In this document: positions 7,034 through 16,492 of the stretch, one piece after another | Layout of the letters: every line of letters begins with the position of its first letter | Numbering within the stretch: position 1 is the first letter of the stretch | DNA from: Candidatus Krumholzibacteriia bacterium | GTDB taxonomy: Bacteria > Krumholzibacteriota > Krumholzibacteriia > G020349025 | Assembly (NCBI GenBank): GCA_035649275.1 | Contig: DASRJW010000124.1 | Span: 1-57,468 of the forward strand | DNA: 57,468 bases | Direction: 5' to 3' | Translations under genes and position numbers: made by a program | Notes under the pieces: model-generated | The model's input: only the letters and a program-made list of their open reading frames with translations | Told to the model about the DNA's origin: nothing | The model's database searches: none

Positions 7034-9313
7034 CTAGGGTCGTGCCGCCTGCGCGCCGGCTTTGCTCGCCGCCGCCGGCAGCGCCGCCCGGCCCGAGAGG
7101 TCGAGCAAGAAAGCGTAGCCGAGGGCCGTCTCGCGATGGCGCTTGAAGCGCCCCGAGGCGCCGCCGTGCCCGGCGTCCATGTTGGTCTGCAAGAGGATCC
7201 GCGCGCCGCTGGTCTCGAGACGGCGGAGCTTGGCCACGTACTTCGCCGGCTCCCAGTACTGCACTTGCGAATCGTGCAGGCCCGTGGTGATCAGCATGTT
7301 CGGGTACGCCTTCTTCTGCAAATTGTCGTATGGCGAGTAGGACAGCATGTAACGGTACGCCGCCGCGTCGTTCGGGTCGCCCCACTCGTCGTACTCGCCG
7401 GTGGTGAGCGGGATGTCCGCGTCGAGCATCGTCGTCACCACGTCCACGAACGGCACGTGGCTGATGATGCCCTTGAAGAGCTCCGGCGCCATGTTGGCGA
7501 CCGCACCCATGAGGAGCCCGCCGGCGCTGCCGCCCTCGGCGAACAGCCGCTCCGGACTGGTGTACTTCTGCGCCACCAGGAAGCGGCCGCAGTCGATGAA
7601 GTCGGTGAAGGTGTTCTTCTTGTGCATCAGCTTGCCGTTCTCGTACCAGTCTCGCCCCAGCTCCTGGCCGCCGCGCACGTGGGCGATGGCGAAGACGAAA
7701 CCACGATCGAGCAGACTGAGCCGCTGCGACTGGAAGCTGGCGTCGCGGCTGAAACCGTAGGAGCCGTAGCCGGTGAGAAGGAGCGGAGCGCTGCCGTCCT
7801 TGACGAAGTCGCGCCGGACCACCAGCGAGATCGGCACCCGCGCGCCGTCCGCTGCCGGGGCCCACAGCCGCTCGGTGACGTAGTTGCGCTTGTCGAAACC
7901 GCCGAGCACCGCGTCCTCCTTGAGCAGCTTCTTGGTGCGCTTGTTCAGGTCGTAGTCGAAGATCGACTTCGGTGTGGTCAGCGAGGTGTAGGCGTAGCGC
8001 AGGACCGGGGTGTCGTACTCCCGGTTGTCCGTCGGGTAGGCCTGGTACGCCGGTTCGCCGAAGTCGAGGTCGTGGGCGGGGCTGCCATCCCGGGGCACGA
8101 CGTGCAGCTCCAGGAGCCCCTTGCGACGGCGGGAAACCACCAGGTGGTCGCGGAAGACTTCGACGCCTTCCACGAAGACGTCGTCCTGATGCGGCACGAC
8201 CTCGGTCCACCGCGCGGTCTGGGTGGCGCCGATGGGGGCGCGCATGACGCAGAAGTTCTTCGCCTTCCAGTTGGTGCGGATGACGAAGTCGTCGTTCCAG
8301 TCCTCGATGGAGTACTCGTGGTCGGTCTCCCGCGGCAGGAACACCGTCCAGGTTCCCTGCGGCTGATCGGCGCGCAGGAAGCGATATTCCGTGGCCAAGG
8401 TCTGCTCCGAGCCGATGAGCAGGAACCGCTTCGACTTGGTGGCCCCGACGAAGCAGCTGAATTCGGCGTCGGGCTCCTCGTACACCAGCCGGTCCGCCGT
8501 TGCCGCCGTCCCCAGGACGTGGGCGTAGATGCGATACCAGCGCAGGGTTTCGGCATCCTGCTTGGTGTAGAAGAGGGTGCGGTTGTCGGCGGCCCAAGCG
8601 CAGTTGTTGGTCACGTCCGGGATGATGTCCGGCAGATCCTTGCCGCTCGTCAGGTTGCGGACTCGTAGCGTATAGAAGCGCCGGCCGACGACGTCGGTGC
8701 CATAGGCCAAGAGCTCTTGGTTGGGGCTCACCTGCAGACCGCTGCAAGAGAAGAACTCGTGTCCCCGCGCCAGGGCGTTGCCGTCGAGCATGGTCTGCTC
8801 CGGACCGTCGGGCCCGCCCGGGTGCCGGCAGTAAACGGCGTACTCGCCACCTTCGACATAGCGCTCGTGATACCAGTACTTGCCGTCCTGGGCCGGCACC
8901 GTGGCATCATCCGCCTGGATGCGCCCGACGATCTCCTGGTACAGATCCTCTTGCAGCTGCTTCGTGTGCGCCATCTCCGCCTCGGTGTAGGCATTCTCCG
9001 CCTTCAGGTAGGCGAGCACCTCTGGGTTCTCCCGCTCCTTCAACCAGAAGAAATCATCGTTGCGCACGTCCCCGTGCTTCTCCAACCGGTGCGGTTGCTG
9101 GCGCGCCAGCGGCGGTGTGGCGTGCGCGACCGCGGTGCCGGCGTGCGGCGGCGCAGCGGGCTGTGCCTGCGTCACCGGCGGCTTCGTCTGCGTCGCCGCG
9201 GGCGGTGTCTGCGTCGCGGTCTGCGCCCAGCCCAGGGACGGCGCCAGTGCCGGAGAGAAGAGCGCGCTCGAGGCGAAGAGCAGGCTGGCGAGACGGACAG
9301 CTCGGAGAGACAT
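7034..9313 (-). CDS. ptrB: Oligopeptidase B / prolyl oligopeptidase family (S9A), exported
   Basis: The 759-residue protein has a signal peptide (about residues 1-31, ending SLGWAQ). A Thr/Gln/Pro/Ala-rich low-complexity linker (about 32-75) precedes a beta-propeller and a C-terminal alpha/beta hydrolase domain. The catalytic triad is visible: Ser596 in GGSAGG, Asp681 in LHDSQVQYWEPAKY and His716 in DAGHGGASGR. The LHDSQVQYWEPAK segment is typical of oligopeptidase B, which cleaves short peptides after basic residues. The signal peptide suggests a periplasmic enzyme, whereas the E. coli form is cytoplasmic. It is the first gene of a three-gene minus-strand set. Confidence 0.93.
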   Translation of the reverse strand: MSLRAVRLASLLFASSALFSPALAPSLGWAQTATQTPPAATQTKPPVTQAQPAAPPHAGTAVAHATPPLARQQPHRLEKHGDVRNDDFFWLKERENPEVLAYLKAENAYTEAEMAHTKQLQEDLYQEIVGRIQADDATVPAQDGKYWYHERYVEGGEYAVYCRHPGGPDGPEQTMLDGNALARGHEFFSCSGLQVSPNQELLAYGTDVVGRRFYTLRVRNLTSGKDLPDIIPDVTNNCAWAADNRTLFYTKQDAETLRWYRIYAHVLGTAATADRLVYEEPDAEFSCFVGATKSKRFLLIGSEQTLATEYRFLRADQPQGTWTVFLPRETDHEYSIEDWNDDFVIRTNWKAKNFCVMRAPIGATQTARWTEVVPHQDDVFVEGVEVFRDHLVVSRRRKGLLELHVVPRDGSPAHDLDFGEPAYQAYPTDNREYDTPVLRYAYTSLTTPKSIFDYDLNKRTKKLLKEDAVLGGFDKRNYVTERLWAPAADGARVPISLVVRRDFVKDGSAPLLLTGYGSYGFSRDASFQSQRLSLLDRGFVFAIAHVRGGQELGRDWYENGKLMHKKNTFTDFIDCGRFLVAQKYTSPERLFAEGGSAGGLLMGAVANMAPELFKGIISHVPFVDVVTTMLDADIPLTTGEYDEWGDPNDAAAYRYMLSYSPYDNLQKKAYPNMLITTGLHDSQVQYWEPAKYVAKLRRLETSGARILLQTNMDAGHGGASGRFKRHRETALGYAFLLDLSGRAALPAAASKAGAQAARP

Positions 9314-9694
9314 GGTTTCTCCTTTGCGACCTCAGCGGGCGCGCTGGCGACCCAGGCCCCGCGCACCGTCGCGGCATCATCCGTCTGCCGGCGGCGCCTG
9401 GCGTGGGATCGGCCACGGGGCGGAGGCCACGATTGTGGGGGGTTCGTGCAGCGGCTGCAAGTGCGGATCCGGCTTCCGCGCCCGGCGCGGAACTCGTAGG
9501 ATCATTCCCGCCCAAGGGTTTGCAACCGAGTCGGGCAGTCGTGGGGGCGGTGACGGCGCCGCGGCGCATCCGTGCGGACCGGGGCGTCGCCTCGGTCTGG
9601 ACACGGGCCGCCCGTCCCTGCTTCCCGGAGGGAACGCGAGCCGGGGGTCGTGCGTCGATAGGACGGGCCCCCGCCGGAGGGACAGCCGCAAGCG
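9314..9694. other. Divergent intergenic region with a perfect hairpin
   Basis: This gap separates the divergently transcribed oligopeptidase and kinase genes, so promoters for both should lie here, but I see no clear -35/-10 pair. The one distinct element is a perfect inverted repeat, TTCCGCGC-CCG-GCGCGGAA, at 9474-9492. GGAGG lies 14 bases before the GTG of the kinase, a rather long spacing. Confidence 0.5.
9474..9492. other. Perfect inverted repeat between divergent genes
   Basis: Arms TTCCGCGC and GCGCGGAA of 8 bases are separated by CCG. The position midway between two divergent genes fits either an operator or an RNA hairpin in one of the leaders; no T-run follows. Confidence 0.5.
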
Positions 9695-11032
9695 GTGATC
9701 GGGAAAACCCTGAAGAACTACGTCGTCGAGGATCTCCTCGGCAAGGGCGGCATGGGCGCGGTGTACCGCGCCCGTGACACCAATCTGGAACGCAACGTCG
9801 CGATCAAGGTGCTGGCCCCGGAGCTCGCCAGCCAGCCCGAGCTGCAGCGACGTTTCCTGCAGGAAGCCAAGGCCGCCTCGGCAGTGAACCATCCTGCTAT
9901 CGCCCAGATCTACGAGATCGAGCACGAGGGCGACCTGACCTTCATCGTCATGGAGTACGTCGACGGCTCCACCGTGCGCCAGCTCGTGTCACGCGGCGAG
10001 CTCGATGTGCTGTCGGCAGTGGAGATCGGCATCCAGGTCGCGGATGCCGTGGCACGCGCCCACGGCGCCGGCATCGTGCATCGGGATCTCAAGTCGGACA
10101 ACATCATGGTGACCCGCGACGGCCACCCGAAGGTGCTCGACTTCGGCCTCGCCAAGCTGCAGACGGTGGCGAGCGCGGACGCCGATGCGACCCAGGCTCT
10201 GTCGCTGCACATGACACAGGCGGGCACGGTGCTGGGGACGATCGCCTACATGAGTCCGGAGCAAGCCCGCGGCCAGAAAGTGGATCACCGCACCGATGTT
10301 TTCTCTCTCGGCGTCGTTCTCTACGAGATGAGCACGGGCAAGCTGCCCTTCACTGGCCCCAGCGCTTTCGACACCATGCACGCCATCGTCTTCGCCGAGT
10401 CACCGCCGCTCACGACGGTGCGCGCCGGCTTGCCCTATGGCTTGCAGCGCGTCGTGGAGCGCTGCCTGCGCAAGGACCCGCAGGAGCGCTATCAGAACCT
10501 GAGCGAGACCGCTGCCGATCTGAAACGTGTGAAGCGCGAGATCGAGTCGGGCGTGGAGAGCGGGCCGCCCATGCTCGAGCGCGTGCGCCTGCCCAAGACC
10601 TTGCTGCCGAAGAATCTCTCCACCCGCGGCGCCGTGGTCATCGGTTTCTGGGGCATCGTCCTCACCAGCCTCCTCCTCACCGTGCTGGCCAACAAAGGGG
10701 GCTTCGCCGGCGCCATGCCCTTCCTCGTCATGGGGGTGATCGTCTACGGCCACGTGCGCGGCCGGCGGCGGCGGATGGCCAAGCGCTTCATCAAGAAGGC
10801 AGCGAAGCTCAAGGAAGTGCAAGTCGTCGGTATGGAGGGCGACGAGTTCATCGTCGCCAGCCGCGGCACCAAGGCGAGCACCCACGTGAAGCTCAACTCG
10901 CTGCTCGAAGCGGCCAACGGCGGCCTGTACTACGGCCACGCCTTCAAGATGACGGTGCGCTCCGATGTGCCGGCGGAGGAGCTGCAGTCCATGCCTTCTC
11001 GCCTCAGTGTTCACTTCGTCCGCGAGGAGTGA
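9695..11032 (+). CDS. Eukaryotic-type serine/threonine protein kinase, membrane-anchored
   Basis: The 445-residue protein has a complete Hanks-type kinase domain (about residues 9-280). It shows the glycine loop GKGGMGAVY, the lysine in [21 protein letters not shown] and MSPEQARG. Two membrane segments follow (about 310-350, [19 protein letters not shown] and [15 protein letters not shown]). A very basic turn ([17 protein letters not shown]) and a small C-terminal domain of about 80 residues come last and match nothing I recognise. Bacterial kinases of this type usually have one membrane pass and an external sensor; here two passes would return the C-terminal domain to the cytoplasm. The start is GTG. 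Confidence 0.9.
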   Translation: MIGKTLKNYVVEDLLGKGGMGAVYRARDTNLERNVAIKVLAPELASQPELQRRFLQEAKAASAVNHPAIAQIYEIEHEGDLTFIVMEYVDGSTVRQLVSRGELDVLSAVEIGIQVADAVARAHGAGIVHRDLKSDNIMVTRDGHPKVLDFGLAKLQTVASADADATQALSLHMTQAGTVLGTIAYMSPEQARGQKVDHRTDVFSLGVVLYEMSTGKLPFTGPSAFDTMHAIVFAESPPLTTVRAGLPYGLQRVVERCLRKDPQERYQNLSETAADLKRVKREIESGVESGPPMLERVRLPKTLLPKNLSTRGAVVIGFWGIVLTSLLLTVLANKGGFAGAMPFLVMGVIVYGHVRGRRRRMAKRFIKKAAKLKEVQVVGMEGDEFIVASRGTKASTHVKLNSLLEAANGGLYYGHAFKMTVRSDVPAEELQSMPSRLSVHFVREE

Positions 11033-11090
11033 GACGCAGCAGTTTCGAGGGGTGAGCCTGAGCAGATTCCATGTCGACCACGAGGTGTGC

Positions 11091-12071
11091 ATGCCCCAGC
11101 GCGCACCGCAGGCGCCAGGCGTGAAGCGACGGCTGCCGCGGGGTCTGGGGTTGCTGTTTTGTGTTTCCCTCTTCTGGGCCGACCTGCACCTGGGGTCCGC
11201 CGCCGAGACGCCGAAACCGACGGGTCCCGCACCCCCCTTCCTGATCCAGGACGATGCCTGGCGTCCGCTCCGCTCCTGTGCCGACACGACCTTGCAGCGA
11301 CGACTGGAACAACGGCTGGCGCAGCACGACCTCTGGCGCCGCTTGTGGCGTGAGGCGAAGCTCGGCGTCGGCCTGGTGGACCTGAGGCGCCTCGAGTCGC
11401 CGCGTTTCGCCCAGGTGAACGGCGACACCATGTTGGAGGCGGCGAGCCTGGCGAAGATCGCCGTGCTCTTGGCCGCGCACCAATCTCTGGCCGCAGGCAG
11501 CCTGGAGCAGACGCCGGAACTCCGGACCGATCTGCGCGCCATGATCCGGGTATCGAGCAACGCGGCGGCGACGCGCGTCATCGAGCGGCTCGGGAGCGGA
11601 CGACTCGGGCTCGCGCGCATCGCCGCCGTCCTCACCTCGCCGCGCTACGCCTTGTTCGAGCCGCGCTACGGCGGCGGCCTCTGGGTGGGAGCTGCGTACC
11701 CCGCCGGGCGCGACAGCTTGCCGGACCCGCTCCGGGGTTTCTTGCACGCCGCCACGGCGACGCAGGTGTGTCGCTTCTATCACCTGCTGCTCACGGGACG
11801 CTTGGTGGACTTCGAGCACAGCCAAGCGATGCTCGCGGCCATGTCCGAACCGGGACTGCGAACGAAGTTCGTCCGCGCCCTCGCCGGCCGTGTGCCGGCC
11901 GCGCGCCTCTATCGAAAGTCCGGGAGCTGGGGCCTGCACCACGCCGATTCGGTCCTGGTATGGGGAGAGGCCTCTCAGCGCTACATCGCCGTGGCCCTGG
12001 TCGAAGACCCCGAGGGCGAGACGATCCTCGTGCAGCTCCTCCCGGCGCTGGAGGCCACTCTCGGCCCGTAG
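11091..12071 (+). CDS. Exported serine hydrolase with class A beta-lactamase-like fold
   Basis: With the ATG at 11091 the product is 326 residues: a basic N-terminus, a hydrophobic signal segment (GLGLLFCVSLFWADLHLGSA) and a catalytic domain. Motifs of the penicillin-recognising fold are in order: SLAK (nucleophile Ser119, Lys122), SSN in IRVSSNAAATRV and KSG (Lys276) in YRKSGSWG. No clear omega-loop E-x-x-L-N motif is seen, so a true beta-lactamase activity is doubtful; a peptidase or esterase role is equally possible. It starts 58 bases after the kinase gene. The open frame extends further upstream, but that part overlaps the kinase and lacks a signal-like sequence. Confidence 0.8.
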   Translation: MPQRAPQAPGVKRRLPRGLGLLFCVSLFWADLHLGSAAETPKPTGPAPPFLIQDDAWRPLRSCADTTLQRRLEQRLAQHDLWRRLWREAKLGVGLVDLRRLESPRFAQVNGDTMLEAASLAKIAVLLAAHQSLAAGSLEQTPELRTDLRAMIRVSSNAAATRVIERLGSGRLGLARIAAVLTSPRYALFEPRYGGGLWVGAAYPAGRDSLPDPLRGFLHAATATQVCRFYHLLLTGRLVDFEHSQAMLAAMSEPGLRTKFVRALAGRVPAARLYRKSGSWGLHHADSVLVWGEASQRYIAVALVEDPEGETILVQLLPALEATLGP

Positions 12072-12264
12072 CACGGGGGCGAAGCCGTGCAACAGGAGCG
12101 GTTCGTGAGTCGAACTGATTCGCCGATAACTCGTTACGGCGGCGTGGAAGGGGCCTGGAAGCGCTCCAAGCGGCTCCGTGCCTGCCCCCGGCGCGCGCAC
12201 CTGCCTGGAGCGGTCGCCGGCGGCGCGGCGGGGTAGCTCGGGGGCGGCGTATACTCGTCTGCCC

Positions 12265-13455
12265 ATGATCCGCATCCTCTACCTCATCGACACGTTCTTC
12301 GGTCCGGTCGGCGGCACGGAGAACCAGATCCTGCGAATGATCCGCCGGCTGGACCGGCGGCGCTTCGAGGTGCATTTGCTGTCGCTGCAGCACAGCCCCT
12401 GGCTCGAGAAGGCCGAGATCCCTTGCCCGGTGCACACCGCCACCTTCCGCTCCTACTTCGGCCTCGACTACTTCCGCTTCCGGCGCCAGTTCCTGGCGCT
12501 CTGCCGTGAGAAGCGCTTCGACATCGTGCAGACCTTTTTTCGCGACGCCAACATCCTCGGTGTCCACTTGGGCCGGAAAGCGGGCGTCCCGGTGCTCGTC
12601 TCCAGCCGGCGGAACATCGGTGCCGGTTACTGGCACACCTGGTTCCAGGTGCGCTTGCTGCGGCACCTGGCGCAATACACCCAGCACTACATCGCGAACT
12701 CCCAGGCTGCCGCCGAGGAAGCGATCCGGGTCGAACAGGTGCCCCGCCGCCGCGTTTCGGTGATCCCGAACTGCCTCGACAGTTCGCTCTATGGCGTCGT
12801 CGACCCAGGGGTGCGCCGGGAGACGCGCGCCGCGTGGGGAATTCCTGCGGAGGCGCTCGTCGTCGGGGCGGTTGCCAACCTGCGCCCGGTGAAGAACCTG
12901 CCGTTCCTGGTGCACGCCGCCCGCCGCGTGGCCGAGCGCGTCCCCCAGGCCCACTTCGTCGTCCTCGGTGACGGCCCGCAGCGCGAGGCCCTCGAAGTCT
13001 CGGTGCGCGACCTCGGCTTGCAGCATCGCTTCCTCTTCCCCGGAGCGTCGGCGCAGGTCGCCCGGGAGCTGGGGGCCTTCGATGTCTCCGTCCTCTGCTC
13101 CAAGGGCGAAAGCAGCCCGAACGCCGTTCTGGAGTACATGGCGGCAGGCCGGGCCAGCGTGGTGCCCGACGTCGGCGGTTGCAGCGAGCTGATCGAGTCC
13201 GGCGTGCACGGCTTCGTCTACCCATCGGGGAACGAAGAGGTCTTCGTGGAAAGGGTCGTCGAGTTGTTGCAGGACCCAGAGCGGCGCCAGCTCCTGGGCG
13301 AAAGGGCTCGACAAAAGGTGCGCGAGCGTCACGACTGCACCGCGGTCATCCCGCGCTTGGAAGAGCTCTACGAAACCTTGGTACGCAATGGCGCCGGAAC
13401 GGCGCCGCCGCAGCCGGCGGTGTCTGGCGCCGTCGGTCCAACGGCTCTACAATAA
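12265..13455 (+). CDS. GT4-family glycosyltransferase
   Basis: The 396-residue protein starts MIRILYLIDTFFGPVGGTENQ, with the donor-site GGTE loop typical of GT4 enzymes. The C-terminal Rossmann domain has VVGAVANLRPVKNLPFLVHA and the sugar-nucleotide site ESSPNAVLEYMAAGRASV. It would move a sugar from a nucleotide donor to a lipid-linked glycan at the cytoplasmic face of the membrane. The ATG at 12265 was chosen over an upstream in-frame ATG because the extra ~30 residues do not look like the family. It is the first gene of the exosortase-linked polysaccharide locus; 36 bases separate it from the polymerase/ligase-like gene. Confidence 0.92.
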   Translation: MIRILYLIDTFFGPVGGTENQILRMIRRLDRRRFEVHLLSLQHSPWLEKAEIPCPVHTATFRSYFGLDYFRFRRQFLALCREKRFDIVQTFFRDANILGVHLGRKAGVPVLVSSRRNIGAGYWHTWFQVRLLRHLAQYTQHYIANSQAAAEEAIRVEQVPRRRVSVIPNCLDSSLYGVVDPGVRRETRAAWGIPAEALVVGAVANLRPVKNLPFLVHAARRVAERVPQAHFVVLGDGPQREALEVSVRDLGLQHRFLFPGASAQVARELGAFDVSVLCSKGESSPNAVLEYMAAGRASVVPDVGGCSELIESGVHGFVYPSGNEEVFVERVVELLQDPERRQLLGERARQKVRERHDCTAVIPRLEELYETLVRNGAGTAPPQPAVSGAVGPTALQ

Positions 13456-13491
13456 AGAAGTAGGCCTACCTCGCACCTCTCGGAGATCTCG

Positions 13492-14952
13492 ATGTCTTGG
13501 CAGCCGCTCCCCGACCCTGCACGCGAACGGCCACAGCGCGAAGCGCTGGCGGAAGCGGCCCTGGGGCGGCGGATCGCTCTCTACACCGGGGTCGGCCTCC
13601 TCGGCATCGTCCTCGGCGTGGCGCTCACGCGCCTGCCCACGCTCCTCATCGTCGGGGGTCTGGTCGGCGTCGCCAGCACCTTCGTGATCCTGCGCTGGCC
13701 CTTCGTGGGACTCCTCTTCTACACCGTGCTCTTCGTGCTCCGGCCCGGCGAGAAGTATCCGGTCCTGAACGCACTGCACCTGGAGCGCATCGTCGGGGCG
13801 CTCTGTCTGGCCAGCTTGTTCCTGAGCCAGCTCCGGCTGGAGCATCGACTGCAGCTGGACGACTCGAAACAGACCCGGCTCTTCTTCTTCTTCATCCTCG
13901 CCGTCACCCTTTCGGTACCCTTCGCCGTCTGGCGCTATCGGGCCGTGGAGGGGTTCATCGAGATCCTGCGCATCGCCGGCTACTACATCATGGTGGCGCA
14001 CTTGATCGACAGCCGCCGTCGCCTGCGCTGGTTCGTCTACACCTTCCTCCTGCTCATCGCCTACCTGTGCTTCGATTCGCTGCGCGGCTACTTCTCCGGT
14101 GGCGCCTTCTTGTCCCAGGGGATCGACCGCGCCGTGGGCACGACGAGCATGTCGAACAACCCCAACGAGCTGGGGACGACGCTGGCCTCCGCCGTGCCCC
14201 TCTTCCTGCTGCTGGCGCTGTCGCGGAGCGAGAAGTGGCGCCGTGTGGTGCTCTGGACCATCGTGCCTTGTCTGCTCATCGGCATCGTGCTCACTGGCTC
14301 GCGGGCCTCGATGCTCGGCATGCTGGGCGGGTCGGCGTACCTCTGGTGGCATTCGCGCCGGCGCGTGCTCACGGGGATCCTGGGGGTGCTCCTCGTCATC
14401 GGCGGCTTCTCCCTCATGCCCGGCCAGTACAAGACGCGCTATTCCAGCATGACCCACTCCGAGCTCGACGCCTCGTCGATGTCGCGCGTGGTCACCTGGG
14501 TGGCGGGCCTGCGCATGCTCGCCGACCACCCGTTGTTTGGCGTCGGCATCCGTTGCTACGGCGGGGCGAACTGGCGCTACTCCTCCGGGCGCAGCTCCCT
14601 CGAGGCGCACAGCCTCTACCTGCAAGTGCTCGGCGAGCTCGGTCTCGTCGGCACTTTCGCCTTCTTCTCCTTCCTGATCGAAATGCTGCGCCTCAACCGC
14701 CGCACGGCGCGACGCCTGCAGGGCGGCGACGCAGCCTTCGAGAAGGCGGTTCTCGACGGCATCTTCACCGGTTTCCTCGTTCTCCTCGTCTCGGGAGTCT
14801 TCGGCCACAGCCTGCTCCGCCGCACCTGGTATGTCTTCGCCGCCACCGGCCTGGCGATCCTCCGCACGCACTTGCGGCAGCGCCAGGCTGCCGCAGCGGC
14901 CGCCGTGCCGGAGCGAGTGGAGTTGCACCGGGCGGCGATCCAACCGGCATGA
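13492..14952 (+). CDS. O-antigen ligase/polymerase-like membrane protein (Wzy_C type)
   Basis: The 486-residue protein has about ten hydrophobic segments and a large external loop. Conserved points include SMSNNPNELGTTLA, LTGSRASMLGMLGG, ADHPLFGVG and AHSLYLQVLGELGLVGT, the pattern of Wzy_C/O-antigen ligase proteins. A related family, putative O-glycosylation ligase, is known beside exosortase A genes. It would polymerise the polysaccharide or transfer glycans to protein at the periplasmic face. The stop overlaps the exosortase ATG by 4 bases (ATGA), showing translational coupling. Confidence 0.88.
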   Translation: MSWQPLPDPARERPQREALAEAALGRRIALYTGVGLLGIVLGVALTRLPTLLIVGGLVGVASTFVILRWPFVGLLFYTVLFVLRPGEKYPVLNALHLERIVGALCLASLFLSQLRLEHRLQLDDSKQTRLFFFFILAVTLSVPFAVWRYRAVEGFIEILRIAGYYIMVAHLIDSRRRLRWFVYTFLLLIAYLCFDSLRGYFSGGAFLSQGIDRAVGTTSMSNNPNELGTTLASAVPLFLLLALSRSEKWRRVVLWTIVPCLLIGIVLTGSRASMLGMLGGSAYLWWHSRRRVLTGILGVLLVIGGFSLMPGQYKTRYSSMTHSELDASSMSRVVTWVAGLRMLADHPLFGVGIRCYGGANWRYSSGRSSLEAHSLYLQVLGELGLVGTFAFFSFLIEMLRLNRRTARRLQGGDAAFEKAVLDGIFTGFLVLLVSGVFGHSLLRRTWYVFAATGLAILRTHLRQRQAAAAAAVPERVELHRAAIQPA

Positions 14953-15875
14953 ACCCCGAGCCCACCACCGCCATCACAGGGCACGACGTAGAGAACGTCG
15001 CCCAACCGCCGGCGGCCGCAGCGGACCGTGGCGCCGGCGCGGCGAGTCCGTTCGCCCGCGCCGCGACTGGGATCCTGGTGGCCGTCATCGCCTTGGTCTA
15101 CGCGCCGGTGCTCGCCAAGCTCGCCGGCGATTGGGTGCACGATCCCAACTACAGCCATGGCATTCTCGTTCCGGGCATCGTGCTTTTTCTTCTCTGGCGA
15201 AAACGCCGGGAGTTCGCATGCATCCCGCGCCGCCCCCATTGGCTCGGTTTCGCCGCCGTCCTGGGCTCCATGGGACTGCTCGTCCTCGGCGCTGCCGGCG
15301 CCGAGGTCTTCACCCAGCGCGTGAGCTTCGTCCTCCTTCTCTTCGCCCTGGTCGTGTACCTGCTGGGTTGGGGCTGGCTGCGCGTCACCTGGTTCCCGCT
15401 CGCTTTCCTTTTCCTCGCCATTCCGCTCCCCTACGTCCTTTACTACTCGCTCACGAGCCCCATGCAGAGCTTCGCCGCCAAGTGCGCAGTCTCTGGTCTG
15501 CAGAGCATCGGCGTTCCCGTTCTCGCTCAGGGGAACATCCTGCACTTGCCCGGTCAAACCGACCTGATGGTGGCCGAGGCCTGCAGCGGCATCCGCTCTC
15601 TCTATTCCTTTCTCTCCTTGGGAGCGCTGGCGGCGTACTCCATGCCCATTCCGCTGCTGGGACGCGGGCTCGTGTTCCTCGCCACGATCCCCCTCAGCGT
15701 CGCAGCCAACGCCTTCCGCGTCTGGGCCACCAGCCTGGGCGTGTACCTCATCGGGCCGCAGGTGGCGGAAGGCTGGATCCACGAAAGCTTCGGCCTGATC
15801 GTGTTCGTGGCAGCGCTGCTGCTCTTCCTCCTGATCCGGAAGGGGGCGAAGCGGCTATGGCGCTCCGCCTCCTGA
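14949..15875 (+). CDS. xrtA: Exosortase (EpsH/XrtA family)
   Basis: The 308-residue protein has about eight membrane segments and the three exosortase active-site residues in context: Cys212 in AEACSGIRSL, Arg257 in AANAFRVW and His278 in WIHESFGL. These enzymes cleave the PEP-CTERM signal of exported proteins at the membrane and pass them on, by analogy to sortases. The EpsI-like partner is a separate gene here rather than a C-terminal fusion. The start overlaps the upstream stop by 4 bases. Neighbours (EpsI, the FSVDVEDYF-type deacetylase, PrsK, PrsR) point to the XrtA subtype, which is why the symbol is given; the subtype itself rests on context. Confidence 0.95.
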   Translation: MNPEPTTAITGHDVENVAQPPAAAADRGAGAASPFARAATGILVAVIALVYAPVLAKLAGDWVHDPNYSHGILVPGIVLFLLWRKRREFACIPRRPHWLGFAAVLGSMGLLVLGAAGAEVFTQRVSFVLLLFALVVYLLGWGWLRVTWFPLAFLFLAIPLPYVLYYSLTSPMQSFAAKCAVSGLQSIGVPVLAQGNILHLPGQTDLMVAEACSGIRSLYSFLSLGALAAYSMPIPLLGRGLVFLATIPLSVAANAFRVWATSLGVYLIGPQVAEGWIHESFGLIVFVAALLLFLLIRKGAKRLWRSAS

Positions 15876-16492
15876 TCGCTGCGGCTGTCGTGGCTCTGGG
15901 CGGTGTCTATGCCCGCACCCTGGCGGGGCATCGCGTCGCCGTGACGGCCATGCCGGCGTTGTCGCGCCTGCCTGCGACGGTGGAGGGAGGCTGGAGCGCC
16001 GAGGACGTGCCGCTCAGCGAGCGGGTCGCCGGCGTGCTCGATGCCGACGCCACCTTGCAGCGACTGTATCGGCATCCGAGCGGGGCGCAGGTGTGGCTCT
16101 TCGTGGCCTATTTCGCCGAGCAGGCGGTGAACTCGCAGATCCATTCGCCGCGACACTGCGTTCCCGGCAGCGGCTGGAACGTGCTCTCCGTCACCGATGA
16201 CCGCGCCGAGCTCTCCCGCGGCCCGACGCAGGTCGCGCGGATGCGCTTGCAGCGTAGCGGCGGCGGCGACGAGCAGGAGATGTTCTACTGGTTCCGCACC
16301 CGCGGCGGCACGGTGACGGGCGAATACGCTTTGAAATGGGACCTGCTGCGAAACGCAGTGGCCCGGCGGCCCACGGACGCCCTGTTCGTGCGCTACGTGG
16401 CGCCGTCGTCCGAGGATGCAGCGGTGCGTCAAGTGATGCGCAGCCTGGATCCGTACCTCGAGTCGCTGCTGGCGGAGGTCGGACTGCAGTGA
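15857..16492 (+). CDS. epsI: EpsI-family protein, exosortase-associated
   Basis: The 211-residue protein has an N-terminal membrane anchor (LRLLIAAAVVALGGVYA) and a periplasmic domain with HSPRHCVPGSGW (His96, Cys101), the signature of the EpsI family that accompanies or is fused to exosortases. Its exact role is unknown; the conserved His and Cys suggest a catalytic or metal-binding part in glycan or PEP-CTERM processing. The start lies inside the exosortase gene (19-base overlap), so the two are translationally coupled. The ATG at 15857 puts the membrane anchor right at the N-terminus. Confidence 0.92.
   Translation: MALRLLIAAAVVALGGVYARTLAGHRVAVTAMPALSRLPATVEGGWSAEDVPLSERVAGVLDADATLQRLYRHPSGAQVWLFVAYFAEQAVNSQIHSPRHCVPGSGWNVLSVTDDRAELSRGPTQVARMRLQRSGGGDEQEMFYWFRTRGGTVTGEYALKWDLLRNAVARRPTDALFVRYVAPSSEDAAVRQVMRSLDPYLESLLAEVGLQ

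Noticed and set aside
7026-8747. Apparent N-terminal extension of the exonuclease-domain protein
   Set aside because: It overlaps the oligopeptidase gene in another frame and has shadow composition; the ATG at 7025 gives the normal family length.
13497-14948. Apparent N-terminal fusion to the exosortase
   Set aside because: The frame upstream of 14949 is the +1 shadow of the polymerase/ligase-like gene; the real exosortase starts at the ATG overlapping that gene's stop.
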